Positions 1-9,942 of a stretch of 48,372 nt of DNA are shown here, piece by piece. The stretch covers positions 1,788,188-1,836,559 of the forward strand of contig BFEA01000182.1 in the NCBI GenBank assembly GCA_003427395.1. The letters run 5' to 3'. The notes below the pieces were generated by a model. The model was given only the letters and a program-made list of their open reading frames with translations. It did not search any database and had not been told where the DNA came from. Origin of the DNA: Chara braunii (taxonomy: Eukaryota > Streptophyta > Charophyceae > Charales > Characeae). Made by a program: the position numbers and the translations under genes. Positions within the stretch are counted from its first letter, which is position 1. Each line of letters opens with the position of its first letter.

Positions 1-114
1 TGTATTATTGGTGCAATGCTGCTCTCTGGACACAATGTGACTATTTGGCTTTCAATGTGATGGTGTGATCTGGAATTGTCATCTCGCTGTTACTTATTTT
101 CCTTGCACTTTTTT

Positions 115-360
115 GAAAACATTTCTAATTAATTCATTTTCGAAAATTTTGAAACTACTTATTTCTTCCTCGAACTTTGAAAATAATTCTCATTAATTAT
201 TATTCGAAAATATTTTAGAATTAATTAGTTTCGTTCGAATTAGTTAATTCTTTTCCGAAAAAATTGAAAGTACGTTAGAATTAATTAAATTCTTTTTCGT
301 GATTTCTTTTGGAAATTCAAAAATAATTCTAATTAATTCTTTTTTCCATTCGTAAAATTC
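115..360. repeat. AT-rich degenerate tandem repeat
   Basis: The stretch is dominated by variants of AATTAATTC followed by TTTTCGAAAATTTTGAA, recurring roughly every 50-65 bases (near 125, 191, 241, 277 and 330). Copies are diverged and differ in length. No coding signal is credible here; open frames are a by-product of AT-rich composition. Confidence 0.5.
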
Positions 361-1671
361 CTTTTTGCCATTTTTCTTGAAATTGTTACGATCCTGGCCA
401 ATTTCGAAGTATGCATTCATCTGAAAGTACAATGCCACCCAATTGCAAAAAGAAATAAATGAACTTGAGAGGAAAGAGAGGGAAAGAAGAAGAAGAAGAA
501 GTGAGAAAGGAGAAGATGATGTACTCCAGCATAGACCAATGTCAAGACTCTTCTTCTTGGCCAACCAATCTCTTCCTCCTTATCTCCTCCCTCTTATTCA
601 AACAAGAAATAACAATAATAATGTTGAATGACTGAACCAGAATCCATGTCCGAATCCCACTTCTACTGCAGGCACAACATGAGGTCCACCATAGCCATGG
701 CCACCCTTCTCCTTCCTCTACATATAGGCCGAGGCTATGGTGGATTACTGAGGCTTCAGCCTCCTGTCCAAAGGACAACATAAAGCAGCTATGTCGCTGC
801 CCTACTCCAAGGTCATCACCATGCAGCTATGCCGCTGCCCACTCAGCCACCATGCCTGACTCTGTCCCGAGCCTCCTTGATGCGGCACTACCCCCAGTGG
901 GGCCTTCCTGATGCAGCGCCTAGCAAGGAGATGAAAATGGTGTCTACCATATCCAGTAAGTGCCTCGCCACTCTCCCGCTTGGTCCCCTTCTCCCTCCTC
1001 CTCCTACCGGTAGAGCTCCACCATAGCCAAGGTGGGAGCTCCCGGCTTCTTCCTCCCAGCAGCGCTGTAGTACCCAGCGCTACTCCAGCCAGCGCTCCAG
1101 CAGCGTGTCGCCAAACTAGCACACTGCAGAATGAGGCTGGGCTCTCCGCCCGACCTCTTGATATAGCGGCCTACTTGCCTCCTGGGCGGTGACTTCCAGG
1201 CCGCTCGGCCTCTCCAAGCAACCGGTACTTCGGAGGGAAACATCATTGCAGACCCTGATATTACCCGTACAGGCTCTAGACTCAGACTGGTTGGACTGGT
1301 ACCGGCCTAGACCTACCGCTACTGGACTCTAAAAATGCCAACTTTGTCTTTTTCTGCTCGGCCTCCAGTACCCCCTCACGCCAACTGCAGTGGGGTGCAG
1401 TATCGGCCTACCGGCCTACTTGAGTGTTTTTCTGCTACCCCAAGGGCCGCGGGGCCGCTAGCTTCGCCACTTGAGTGTTTTTCCCTGCTACAACCCTCAA
1501 TGCCACAACCACAGGTAAGTACCGGCCCTACGGGCCTGCCAAACAAACAAGTACCCTTGTGGGTCACACACACACTCATACTGACAAGCACTCAGAGTGG
1601 CACGCAGGTCACAAGCACGCACACACAGAGAGACTTAGAAAACACAGCAGAATGCAGGAATCTCAGCAATG
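361..1671. other. Unassigned low-complexity DNA
   Basis: No gene or known element is recognisable. It contains a purine run (465-520), a TTGAGTGTTTTTC motif repeated 51 bases apart (1420 and 1471), several GGCCTAC/CGGCCT-rich stretches, and CA-rich DNA at 1565-1640 that resembles the composition of the nearby LTRs. It may be an old LTR remnant, but no boundary could be found. Confidence 0.4.
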
Positions 1672-1727
1672 CATCCTAAACTACTCTAGTCCTGTCACTA
1701 CAGGACAATTGGCTGATCATGAGGCAT

Positions 1728-2408
1728 TTAAGGAGATACCCCATAATATGTTGTAGTTGTTCTCTTTGTATCAATTTTCTTTCCCACTTCAGTCTCTTCC
1801 CTAATCTTCCCCATCTTCATCTCCGCCGCCTTCAAGTCTCTTTCCCACCTCTCTGCCACCTCCGGGCGCCTCGTCCGTTCCTGAGCCAGGCGCAACTTCC
1901 ACTCCAATTGCTTCTCTTGTTCCATTTCTTGTCGGCGCAAGGGGTCTACTTCTCCTTCCAATTCTCTAGCAACAACTTCCCTTTCTGTCTGGGGATCCAT
2001 CAATTCCGCTTCCTTCTCTTCCTGCAGTGATAAAGTAGCTACCCACTCTCATACTGCCCTTTCCACCTCCTTTGGTGGGGTTCTGTTGGAACTCGCCTTC
2101 CCCCTTCTTCTCACCAAGGCCTCTTCTTCTTCGGCTTCCACTTCTTCCTCTACTTCCTCTTCTTCGGCCTCGACTGCTGCCAACTTCTCCTCATGCTTGT
2201 TCTTCCACTTCTCCAACTCTTCTTCCATTTGCCTCTTCTTGGCCGTCTCTTCTTCCAATAGAGCCAACTTCTTCGCCTGCTTNATCAACTCCTTCTCCAT
2301 TTTCTCCTTCTTCTCTCGGAGAATAGCGGCGGCCCTCTCTTCTTGTGCCTTGCTATAGGAGGTAGTGCTCGTTTCGGTCCTGCTGGTCACCATGTTCATA
2401 GGGCACAA
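1728..2408 (-). pseudogene. Gag N-terminal coiled-coil fragment (family A)
   Basis: Read on the minus strand, this encodes a highly charged Lys/Glu-rich coiled coil: motifs EERAAAILREKKEKMEKEL, KKLALLEEE, KRQMEEELEKWKNKHEEKL, an acidic run, then REKEA-type and EQEKQLEWKLRLAQER segments. The same protein is encoded at 11131-11898 and 12185-12914, where it sits at the N terminus of a Ty3/gypsy gag. Here it lacks the rest of gag (no zinc knuckle, no pol) and changes frame near 2040. One ambiguous base lies at 2283. It is a dead fragment; a free-standing host coiled-coil protein is unlikely given the linked leader. Confidence 0.7.
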
Positions 2409-2504
2409 TCACTGGCGATTCCAGTGCTCAACACGTAGACCTACCAACTTTGACTTTCTAAGGACTGCATAGGTCTTTCTTCAGCTTTAGCCAGGTTACC
2501 ACAA

Positions 2505-2668
2505 CCGACGGATGCTTTTGCAACCACTGTCACCGAAACTTTCCACAAACGACGGATGCGAGAACAACCACAGTCACCGAAACTTTCCACGGCCTTCGGA
2601 TGCTTTCACAACCACTGTCACTGAAACTTGCCACAACCGATAGATGTGCCTTAAATCACTGTCACGGA
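2505..2668. repeat. 44-bp minisatellite in retroelement leader
   Basis: Almost four units of about 44 bp, each with a GACGGATGC-like start and ACCACTGTCAC-GAAACTT-CCACA body (starts near 2507, 2551, 2595 and 2639). The same array recurs in the two leader copies of element A. Confidence 0.7.
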
Positions 2669-3182
2669 AACCCACCTGGTTTCCACTTCAGATTGACACA
2701 CTGCCAACTACTCGGCTCTGTCCTAAACTACTCTAGTCCTGTCACTACAGGACAATTGGCTGATCACGAGGCATTTAAGGAGATACCCCATAACTCCTCA
2801 AGAATTCTTTAACATCGCAGACAGGACGACCATCACAACCAAAGTCCTCTCAAGACTTAGACAGACTGGATACCCGCCCTGCAGCTCGGGGTTCGGGTAT
2901 AGTGTGCCACCCAGAGCAACCTGCCGGTATGTACCGGTCCTTGGGGTGTTTTCCCAAGTTGTCTAGAGTCAGACACACCTTAACCCCTACTAAGTACCGT
3001 GCAGACACTGGCTCACAGCCCCTATCCGGAGTCCTACCGACCTGGACAGAAGTGACTGGATGCAGAAAGAGATGACAGACTGACTCCCAGCGAGTACCAA
3101 TGTGAGTGTGCACATCCACAGGGTAACGCGGGAAGGGCCAGGGCTTGAAGAGATTGTACCACTCTCTTCGTGCTTCAGCTTG

Positions 3183-3305
3183 GTCAACGACACTGGTCAA
3201 TGTCGGTCAACTCTTCTTGGTTAAAGCTCGCCGGTCAATGCTTGCTGGTCAACGCTTGGTCAAAGTCTGCAGGTCAACGCTTGGTCAACCCTCCTTGGTC
3301 AATAC
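3183..3305. promoter_or_regulatory. GGTCAA (TTGACC) cluster
   Basis: Nine GGTCAA motifs occur in about 120 bases, often as GGTCAACGCTT or GGTCAATGCTT. Read on the minus strand, the element's sense strand, each is TTGACC, the core of the plant W-box bound by WRKY factors. Regulation by WRKY factors is inference from the motif only; the array may simply be a decayed tandem repeat. Confidence 0.4.
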
Positions 3306-3555
3306 TTGGCTATGGTGCCTGTCTTCCCTGCGTCACCCCTCTCTCTCTCACTTGCGTCACCTTCCTCCTCTTAAATGTCGTCTTCTTCCTTTTTCGAACT
3401 TGGCAGCTATGACCACCGTCCGCTATGGCGGACTCTCTGTTCTTCTTCACGGGGCTCCCTCTTTCTCTTCCTCTCTCTCTCTCTCTCCTCATCGCATCCA
3501 GCTGTGGCGGTCTCCTTCTTCTCCGCAGCTTTGTCGCTATGGCATGAACACTGTC

Positions 3556-4690
3556 CCCCTCTCTCTTGCAATTGAACCCTAAACCCCTGTATAAACCATG
3601 CTACAACCTCGCAACCTCGCTCTACACACACCCTTGAACCCAGTCCACCCTCCCCTTGACCCTGATTCATGATGTCTGATCTGCGCTTGCCCTCGCCTAG
3701 CCTTGTCCCATCTGTCCTCTCCACTACCTTGTCTCTCTTGTCCAATGCTTGTGAACCTGCGTGACGCCGGCGATAAAGGATCTAATGGCTCGCGCACGAG
3801 GACGATGGCCTGCTGCCTCACTGTTCATGGAGATTACGCAGCTGGTTTGGCCACCATGCTGTTTCATCGGTCGGCATCCCAACTCGCGGACTTACTGGAG
3901 CAGCAACTTGTGACATGGATCTTTGCATCAGTCTGCGACTTCCTTGCTTCCAGATCAGACCTCATNGCAGTTCGTGTACCGGACGCACCCTAGCACTTGG
4001 ACTTTGACACTTGAACTACTACTATGCTTCTTGGACTTCTACCTGTCGCAGCCGCTGAAGACCGCTTCTACCTCCTACTCCAAAGACCTGATCAAGACCG
4101 CTGCAGACCCCCTTTCAAGACACTTGGACACTTTGTTCCTACATGAGGTTCTGCTTCCGTCTCCTTCGGGCACACCAGCCCTTGCATCCTGAACAAACAT
4201 TTTCATTTTTATTTTCCCTGACTTTGACAACCCTGTAGAACATCATTAGCAGATCCCTGTTTCCCTAACCATTGTTCCCCGTACCCACTAGAACATCAAT
4301 AGACATCCGCTGTTCCCCTGACCATTGTTTCCCTTACCCACTACAACATCAATAGAAATACCTTGTTTTCCTAAACACCGTTCCCCTTACCCAGTAGAAC
4401 ATCAATAAAAGTTCCCTGTACCCTGAACTCTGTTCCCCCTTGTCCGTTTAGTTCATTTGTAGGACTACCTTGTTCGCTGCAACCCCCCCTAGTTCATCAG
4501 TAGGACAACTTCGTTCATCGGTACCAAACCCTGTTCCCTCTTACTCCCTCAGCCCATGCCACCCACATTATACCCCTCTTCCCTTTCGACTTGTTAACCA
4601 GTGATCGGCCCCGTCCCGTCCTTCACAGATTTCAGCATTGCTTCATGATTTTTGGCAGTCGGGACGTTGCCTTCTAGAGGGAGGGGATAG
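3556..4690 (+). mobile_element. Family-B 3' internal region with polypurine tract
   Basis: Positions 4230-4690 match the reverse complement of 17505-17870 of the minus-strand family-B copy. From about 4240 to 4560 it is a degenerate tandem repeat of about 60-65 bp carrying TAGAACATCAATAGA and CCCTGTTCCCC-type motifs. It ends in a polypurine tract (4675-4690, AGAGGGAGGGGATAG) directly before an LTR that begins TGTTACGG. No integrase or other pol coding is seen in 3556-4230; the open frames there match nothing I recognise. Confidence 0.65.
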
Positions 4691-5168
4691 TGTTACGGAC
4701 TACGCCAGGGCTCGATCCCTGGTCTATCTTTTTGCTGTTTCGGTTGCATCCCCTTTTCAGTCTGGCACCCTTTTTCCAAACCCCTCCTTTGGTACCGTAG
4801 GATTTTGGACAACTGGCGCCATGCTGCAAGTCGGGCGCCACTTTCAAATACCGCATTTTTCAGTTCTGCCCTCGGGCCTTTGCAGAAATGCCCCTGGTAC
4901 GGTACGTGTCACCGGTACTTATACCGACTCCCCGTACGGTACGGGGGGGGTCTCGTACCAGTCATGTACCAGTTTTCTGNTGTACTCGTACTCAGTGTGA
5001 CTTGCTTCGACATTGTGTTCGGAAATCCAAGACTTCGACTTTGTGACTTTGCCACTTCGTGTCTGCGTCCATCGAGTCGTGTGGAGTCTGTGTCGAGTTG
5101 AGCGAGTGTGTGTGTGTGCTCTCACTCTCCCCCTCGCTCTCCCAGCCTCGTTGCCTCAGCCCCGTCAC
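4691..5168 (+). repeat. Family-B LTR, truncated
   Basis: The LTR starts with TG at 4691, straight after the polypurine tract. It is similar to the reverse complement of 17504 down to about 16945, including CAGGGCTCGATCCCTG near the start, GGTAC-rich DNA at 4898-4945 and GTGTGTGTGCTCTCACTCTC near 5108-5130. Similarity ends at CCCCGTCACAG (about 5168), where the sequence switches to a family-A LTR in the opposite orientation. One ambiguous base is at 4980. Confidence 0.7.
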
Positions 5169-5170
5169 AG

Positions 5171-5863
5171 TCGTCCTCCTCTGCCCTCTTCAGCTTCGGG
5201 CACCTACAGACCTCCACACACAAGTCACGCTGGCAGCGCTTCCGCATGGCTTGCAAGCGAATGAATCCATGGCTGAGCGCTGCCGCTTTATTTATGCTGT
5301 TTTGCAGGTGGCCTGGCCTGCCCCCAGCCCTGGGCTAAACCGCGTGGGCCAGGAAAACCCAAACCGCGTGGGCCTGGAAGACCCAAACCGCGTGGGTCTG
5401 GAGGGCCCAAACCGCATGGGCCTATGGGAGCCAAACCGCATGGCCCTAACCACGTGGGCCCTCACCTGGCACTTGCTGACTCAGAGAGGTGGACTGGGTG
5501 TACTTGCTGACTCAATCGGTGTAGACTGCCCTATGACTTTCTAGAGTCTACAAACTGCCCTCTTACTAACAACTAGGACTAGCTATGGACTGACCCTTAC
5601 AGTACCGGAAAGCCAGATAGAGGCTTCCAGAAGGACCCTAACTAAGCCTAATGGTAACACGCTAAACTGCTAACACGAAAGTCTATGGTTCAAGACCTAG
5701 CGACTGACTAACAGCCATACTGACTAACCTAAAGGTCTAGGGACAGGGTGCGGGTTCAAATCTCACATGGGGCTGCAGGGTCAATGTACAGGGTTACGGG
5801 GTTGGTCCAGGGATCGAGTCCTGAGGTCTGCAACTGTCGGGTAAACTGGGTGAAACCATTTCA
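5171..5863 (-). repeat. Family-A 3' LTR, partial
   Basis: It matches 14435-15088 of the 5' LTR and ends in the same TTTCA (minus-strand TGAAA start) immediately before a polypurine tract. About 450 bases of the LTR (the counterpart of 13984-14434) are missing. The size difference from the other copy comes mainly from extra units of the repeat at 5335-5460. Confidence 0.8.
5335..5460. repeat. LTR minisatellite (CCCAAACCGCGTGGG units)
   Basis: About five imperfect units of 25-30 bp, each containing AAACCGCRTGG flanked by GGGCC or GGAGG. A shorter version with about four units lies at 14598-14690 in the other LTR, so the array has changed length since insertion. Each unit has a small CCCA/TGGG inverted repeat. 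Confidence 0.65.
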
Positions 5864-5871
5864 CTCCCGCC
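5864..5871 (-). other. Polypurine tract of element A
   Basis: On the minus strand this reads GGCGGGAG and abuts the LTR start TGAAA, the expected position of the plus-strand primer in a Ty3/gypsy element. Confidence 0.65.
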
Positions 5872-5929
5872 GTCCTGAATTCGAGGCCGTCCGAGAACTC
5901 TCTAACTCAAGACAAAACCTTTACATTTC

Positions 5930-6109
5930 CTTGTCCTTTCGTAGGCATGTACTATATCGGGAGCGGTTTCTAGAAGCTCGGTTAGTGTGAACCACCTATC
6001 GTCCTCAAGTTCTTGATAGGCAAATCTGACTTTATACTATTTCTGGGGACTACCCTGACCTCCAGTTCTAAAGACGTCTTCTTCCACTATGCGATCTATG
6101 TCGTATGCG
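5930..6109 (-). pseudogene. Integrase C-terminal chromodomain (element A)
   Basis: The minus-strand translation shows AYDIDRIVEED, then an in-frame TAG, then YKVRFAYQEL, DDRWFTLTELLETAPDIVHAYE. This is the chromodomain fused to the integrase of chromoviruses, which in active relatives tethers the integration complex to modified histones. The stop falls in the middle of the domain. It follows one copy of the SH3-like integrase C-terminal segment. Confidence 0.75.
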
Positions 6110-6844
6110 CCATCCATGTTTAGTGGAATCATAGACCTCTACGAGGGGAATTGCTCACTGGTGGTGCATGGCAAAAACTTTGGCGCACGGAAGACTTGGT
6201 ACGCATGGAGGTGCAGTGGTATCTCTATCGTGTATGATGGTCCGTCCTCTCCTCCTTTGACTTCTAGGACAGGCCACGGTCCTCTATATGCGGGTAAGAG
6301 CTTTTGCGAGATATTCTCCTCGGGTGCGAATTCCTTAGACTAGGTCGCCTACCTGAAAGTGCGAAGGCCGGCGATGCTTATTCGATTGCTCAATCATGCA
6401 AAGGTGGGCTTTCCTAAGGTTTTCGACAACTTTAGCAACCTCCTTCTCGTGTTGCAGGGCGAACTCTATTGTGCTGGGAGGTAGCCTCCAAATCTGATCC
6501 CGGTTTAGTCCTTCAAACGGTTGCCATCCATGTTTAGTGGAATCATAGACCTGTGCGAAGGGAACTTCTCACTGGTGGTGCATGGCAAAAACTTTGACGC
6601 ATGGAAGACTGGGTACGTATGGAGGTGCGGTGGTATCTCTATCGTGTATGATGGTCCGTCCTCTCCTCCTTTGACTTCTAGGACAGGCCTCGGTCCTCTA
6701 TATGCGGGTAAGAGCTTCTGCGAGATATTCTCCTCGGGTGCGAATTCCTTAGACTTGACCCGGACTAGTTCTTGTGTTGCAGGGCAAACTCTCTTGTGCT
6801 GGGAGGAAGCCTCCGAATCTGATCCCGGTTTAGTCCTTCAAACG
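6110..6844 (-). repeat. Tandem duplication of integrase C-terminal segment
   Basis: Two copies start with the same CCATCCATGTTTAGTGG (6110 and 6524, offset 414 bp). The second has lost about 90 bp. Each encodes, on the minus strand, the post-core integrase segment with motifs AYRGPWPVLEVKG, SYTIEIP and YQVF-APKFLP. The shared AATCTGATCCCGGTTTAG blocks at about 6492 and 6818 confirm one duplicated unit. In an intact element this segment occurs once, between the catalytic core and the chromodomain. Confidence 0.8.
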
Positions 6845-7560
6845 ATCTCCTTGGTCTAAAGGACTTATTCCGCTCATTAGGCGTCCGACAGGTAGCTAAG
6901 TGTACACTATTGTTATAAGTGCTATCTACTTTCGGAAGCATCTTGTCCCAGCTTACCTGGTCTGGTTTAATGTACATCCTGAGGAATTGCTGCAAGATCT
7001 TATTCATCTTCTGTGTCTGGTCGTTCGTCTCTAGATGACGGCTTGATGACATTGACGGCTTAGAGCCGTATACTTTCATAAGATCCTGCCAGTTTTGGCT
7101 GGTGAACCGCGTGTCCCGGTCACTATGGACAACGGTATACTGTGCTCGCTTACCCATAAATCGAAGAACTTTTCTATAACTAGGTCTGTGCGTTCCTCTG
7201 AGGGCAAAGGTACAAAGACTTTGTATTTACTAAATCGGTCTACTATGACCATGACTTGTCTTTTACGATCCCTACTCCTGACTCCGGTGTCCATGAAGTC
7301 GATGGAAACTGACTCTTCGGGTCCTGATGGGATAGGCAAGGGTCTGAGAAGGCCTAACGGTGCTCTTGTGGTTGTTTTGTTACGTTGGCAGACCTTGCAG
7401 CTGCGAACATACGCTATAAAGTCTGCCTTCATGTCGGACCATGTGTATGACGTCATAAGGGTTGGCCAAAGTTTTTTTGCCAACCAAATTGCCCTTCTAT
7501 ATCATGGCATTCCCCTAAGATCAAGCTACGAATCTCCACGTTATTTGGGACGCACAATCT
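6845..7560 (-). pseudogene. Integrase (element A), inactivated
   Basis: It would catalyse insertion of element cDNA. Visible in order on the minus strand: the zinc-binding region (ECHDIEGQFG, then CKVCQRNK, with the second His replaced by Gln), the first core Asp in SIDFMDTG, VDRFSKYKVF, SEHSIPLSIVTG, SDRDTRFTSQNW with the second Asp, and a HLETNDQTQKMN block. In relatives this last block reads TER or TEK; the catalytic Glu is Gln here. A frame change near 7150 separates two overlapping halves. The enzyme could not work even if the frame were continuous. Confidence 0.85.
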
Positions 7561-7719
7561 ATCAACGACATTGGTCTTCTCAAACAGTAGCCCGTTCGTG
7601 GTTCGATAGTAAGGCTCGTTATCAGGGGTTTCTTTTACTCGCCTCAGTAGCTCATTGTAAATCGGATCTTGATCATATGAATCTCTTATCTTCGACTGCA
7701 GGTTCGCCCCTATTTCTAG

Positions 7720-8300
7720 ATAGTGTACTATCGCGCCGAAGTAATCTCCCCTTTTGCTCAGAGCATCGGCTACCACGTTGTATTTACCTTTAACGGGCTT
7801 TAGCTCAGAGTCAAACTGATCTATTTCAGCAGCCCATCTAGTTAACTTGGGCGTCATCTTGGCTTGTGTCTTCAGCCACCTTAGAGTCATGTGGTCTGAG
7901 TATACTTTGAACTACCTCCCAAGCAGGTAGTGCCTCCAGTGATCTAGGGCCTGCTTGAGAGCGTAGAGTTCCCTCTCAAATGTCGATGCTGCAAACTCTT
8001 CTGAGGGCATCCTTACTGACATGAACTCTACGAGCCTATAGCCATTGTCGTCGTCTTGCTATAGAACGGCGCCTATGCCATATTGACTAGCATCTGTAGT
8101 GACGACAAATGGTAGCGACGGGTCGGCGACTTTGAGGACAGGGTACTTTATCAAGGCCTTCTTCAATTTCTTTAAGGCCGAGGTCCAATCTTGGTCCCAA
8201 TTCCAGATCGCTTCTTTCTTTAGCAGTCTGCGAAGGGGGAGCAGCGATAGCGGAAAATTTTCTAGCAAACTTCCCACAATAGTTGGTCAATCCTACACGT
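7720..8300 (-). pseudogene. RNase H (element A)
   Basis: RNase H would remove the RNA strand during reverse transcription. The minus strand shows FVVTTDASQYGIGAVL, then an in-frame TAG, FERELYALKQAL, LLGR, a second TAG, FKVYSDHMTLRWL, and KGKYNVVADALSKRGDY. All four acidic residues expected of the family (Asp, Glu, Asp, Asp) are recognisable, but the two stops break the chain. Confidence 0.8.
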
Positions 8301-9125
8301 CGAATAGATGCTATCTTACTGTCCTCATGTCGGATACCGTCTCCATCTAACATGTGGCCCAAGTAAAGGATTTCAGTCTTAGCCCATTCACACTTCTTCG
8401 CGTTGATCTTGAAGTTAGTTTCTCGTAGCTTCTCCAAGATCTGCCTCGTATGGCCATCATGTTCCTCGAAGGTCTTGTTGAATACTAATATACCATCCAA
8501 GTAGATTACGATGAATCGATCTAGCCACGACCTAAACAAATCGCTCATAGAGCGCTGAAACGTGGCTGGTGCAATGGTAAGTCTGAAAGGCATCACTATG
8601 AACTCGTAATGCCCGTATCTCGTCCGGAACGTCGTCTTATGTTGATCGTCGGGGTGTCCTTCTATCTGATGATACCCTAATTTCAAGTCTATCTTTGTAA
8701 AATACTTGCAACCCTGCATTCGATCTAGGAGGTCATCTATACTGCAGAGGTTCTCCATTCTTTACAGTTATGGTATTCAAACTCCTGTAGACTATACACA
8801 TTCGTAGCTCTCCCATTTTCTTTGGGATGAAAAAAATAGGTGCGCCAAAAGGAGATGAACTGGGTCGTATCCATCCTTTCTCCAGGAGGTCGTCTAATTG
8901 CTTACGAAGCTCCTCTAGCTCCTTGGGGGACATTCTATAGACTGACCCCTTGGGCGTTCTACTGCCAGGTTTTATCTCTATACGGTACTGCATAGGTCTC
9001 GGTACTACTTCTGAAGGTGCCTCTAACAAATCTTTGTATTCTTCCAGCAGACTGGCAATAGTGGCATGGACTTTGTCTTCCTCCTTCGGCATGTGTGCAA
9101 CTAGCTTGACATATGCAACAAACAC
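8300..9125 (-). pseudogene. Reverse transcriptase (element A), catalytic Asp lost
   Basis: RT would copy element RNA into DNA. The minus strand shows RPMQYRIEIKPGSRTPKGSV, KGWIRPSSSPFGAP, IFFIPKK, a frame change near 8750, IDDLLDRMQGCKYFTKIDL (first catalytic Asp present), GYHQIEG, TTFRTRYGHYEF, VMPFRLTIAPATFQRSM and FIVIYLDGILVFNKTFEEH. The usual YLDD box is YLDG: the Gly codon at 8492-8494 removes one of the two metal-binding Asp residues. Other family-typical positions are altered too (PFGLTN is PFRLTI). Confidence 0.9.
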
Positions 9126-9409
9126 CTGTTCTTCGAGGTGTGAAAGACTGGCAATAGTGGGATGGACTTTCTCTTCTTCCTTCGGCGTGTTTATGACTCG
9201 CCCGACATAGGCGACAAACGCCTGTTATTAGAGCTACTCCTTTCGCACAAGTCTAGCGAACACAGGAGCATTGAGGCAGCAATATGCTAGGGAATTGTCT
9301 ATCCCCGACTCGTGATATAGGCGAGCTTTCTTGACTTCGCCTGTCGGACTACGGAGCCCGCAGTCGTGCTCTCAAAGGTGCAAACTGGCCCCAGCTGCCT
9401 CTCCCTAGT

Positions 9410-9700
9410 CTGTGCCCAATACTACATCAAACGGGAGATTTTCTTCGACGAGAAGAGTCAAGGAGTGGATGACTTTTTCTACCTTCCTTTCCTTCTCTAG
9501 GCGAAAGTATGCCTGGACTCCCTCGACGTATTCCTTGACCCGCATCATGTGGTTGTCTGCGAGGATACTGACTACAAGTTCTTTCAGCTATTGGACTTAA
9601 GGTTGAGCCTTAACTCTTTCAGCGCCTTACGACTAATATAGCTCTTGGTAGCCCCACTGTTTATAAGGGCCCCTTCTCTGCCTCTAAAAATCTCTATATG
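9410..9700 (-). pseudogene. Aspartic protease (element A), catalytic Asp replaced
   Basis: The minus-strand frame reads GALINSGATKSYISRKAL, where retroelement proteases have DSGAT. The Asn codon is at 9659-9661. A TAG stop follows about 20 codons later, then ELVVSILADN and VQAYFRLEKERK. The active-site change means the polyprotein could not be processed by this copy. Confidence 0.75.
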
Positions 9701-9942
9701 TGCGAGAATGAGTTGTCATTTCCCATCTTTCTTCATCTTGTCCCAGGCTTGCCTCCTCTCCTTCAACTCTTCGGCTATGCATGTGAGGGAAGCGTTTAAA
9801 GAGACTCCAACACAAGCAGTCTCTCGACAACTTACTAGACAGTGGCCAGCAACCTCTGCCATGGAGATACATGGAGTGGGAGTCTCTATCTTGCGCGCAC
9901 GCTCAGATCCACATACTCCTGAGGTAGGGGCAGTTGCGACCC

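Larger units (their letters stand above)
1672..3555 (-). mobile_element. Family-A retroelement leader plus gag fragment
   Basis: The segment is closely similar, in the same orientation, to 12183-13950 of element A: a gag coiled-coil part, then the leader with its 44-bp repeats and GGTCAA cluster. Similarity stops near 3550, about 20 bases short of where element A has its primer-binding site; after that the DNA belongs to the family-B 3' region. A 72-75 bp block (TCCTAAACTACTC... to ...CCCCATAA) occurs at both 1672-1746 and 2721-2792, so this copy carries an internal duplication that the 13228 region of element A lacks. Confidence 0.75.

Noticed and set aside
6089-6859. Plus-strand frames repeating PSMFSGIIDL
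   Set aside because: These are antisense shadows of the duplicated integrase C-terminus on the minus strand.
7095-7793. A 232-codon plus-strand frame
   Set aside because: Antisense to the integrase and RNase H coding of element A, which carries clear motifs on the other strand.
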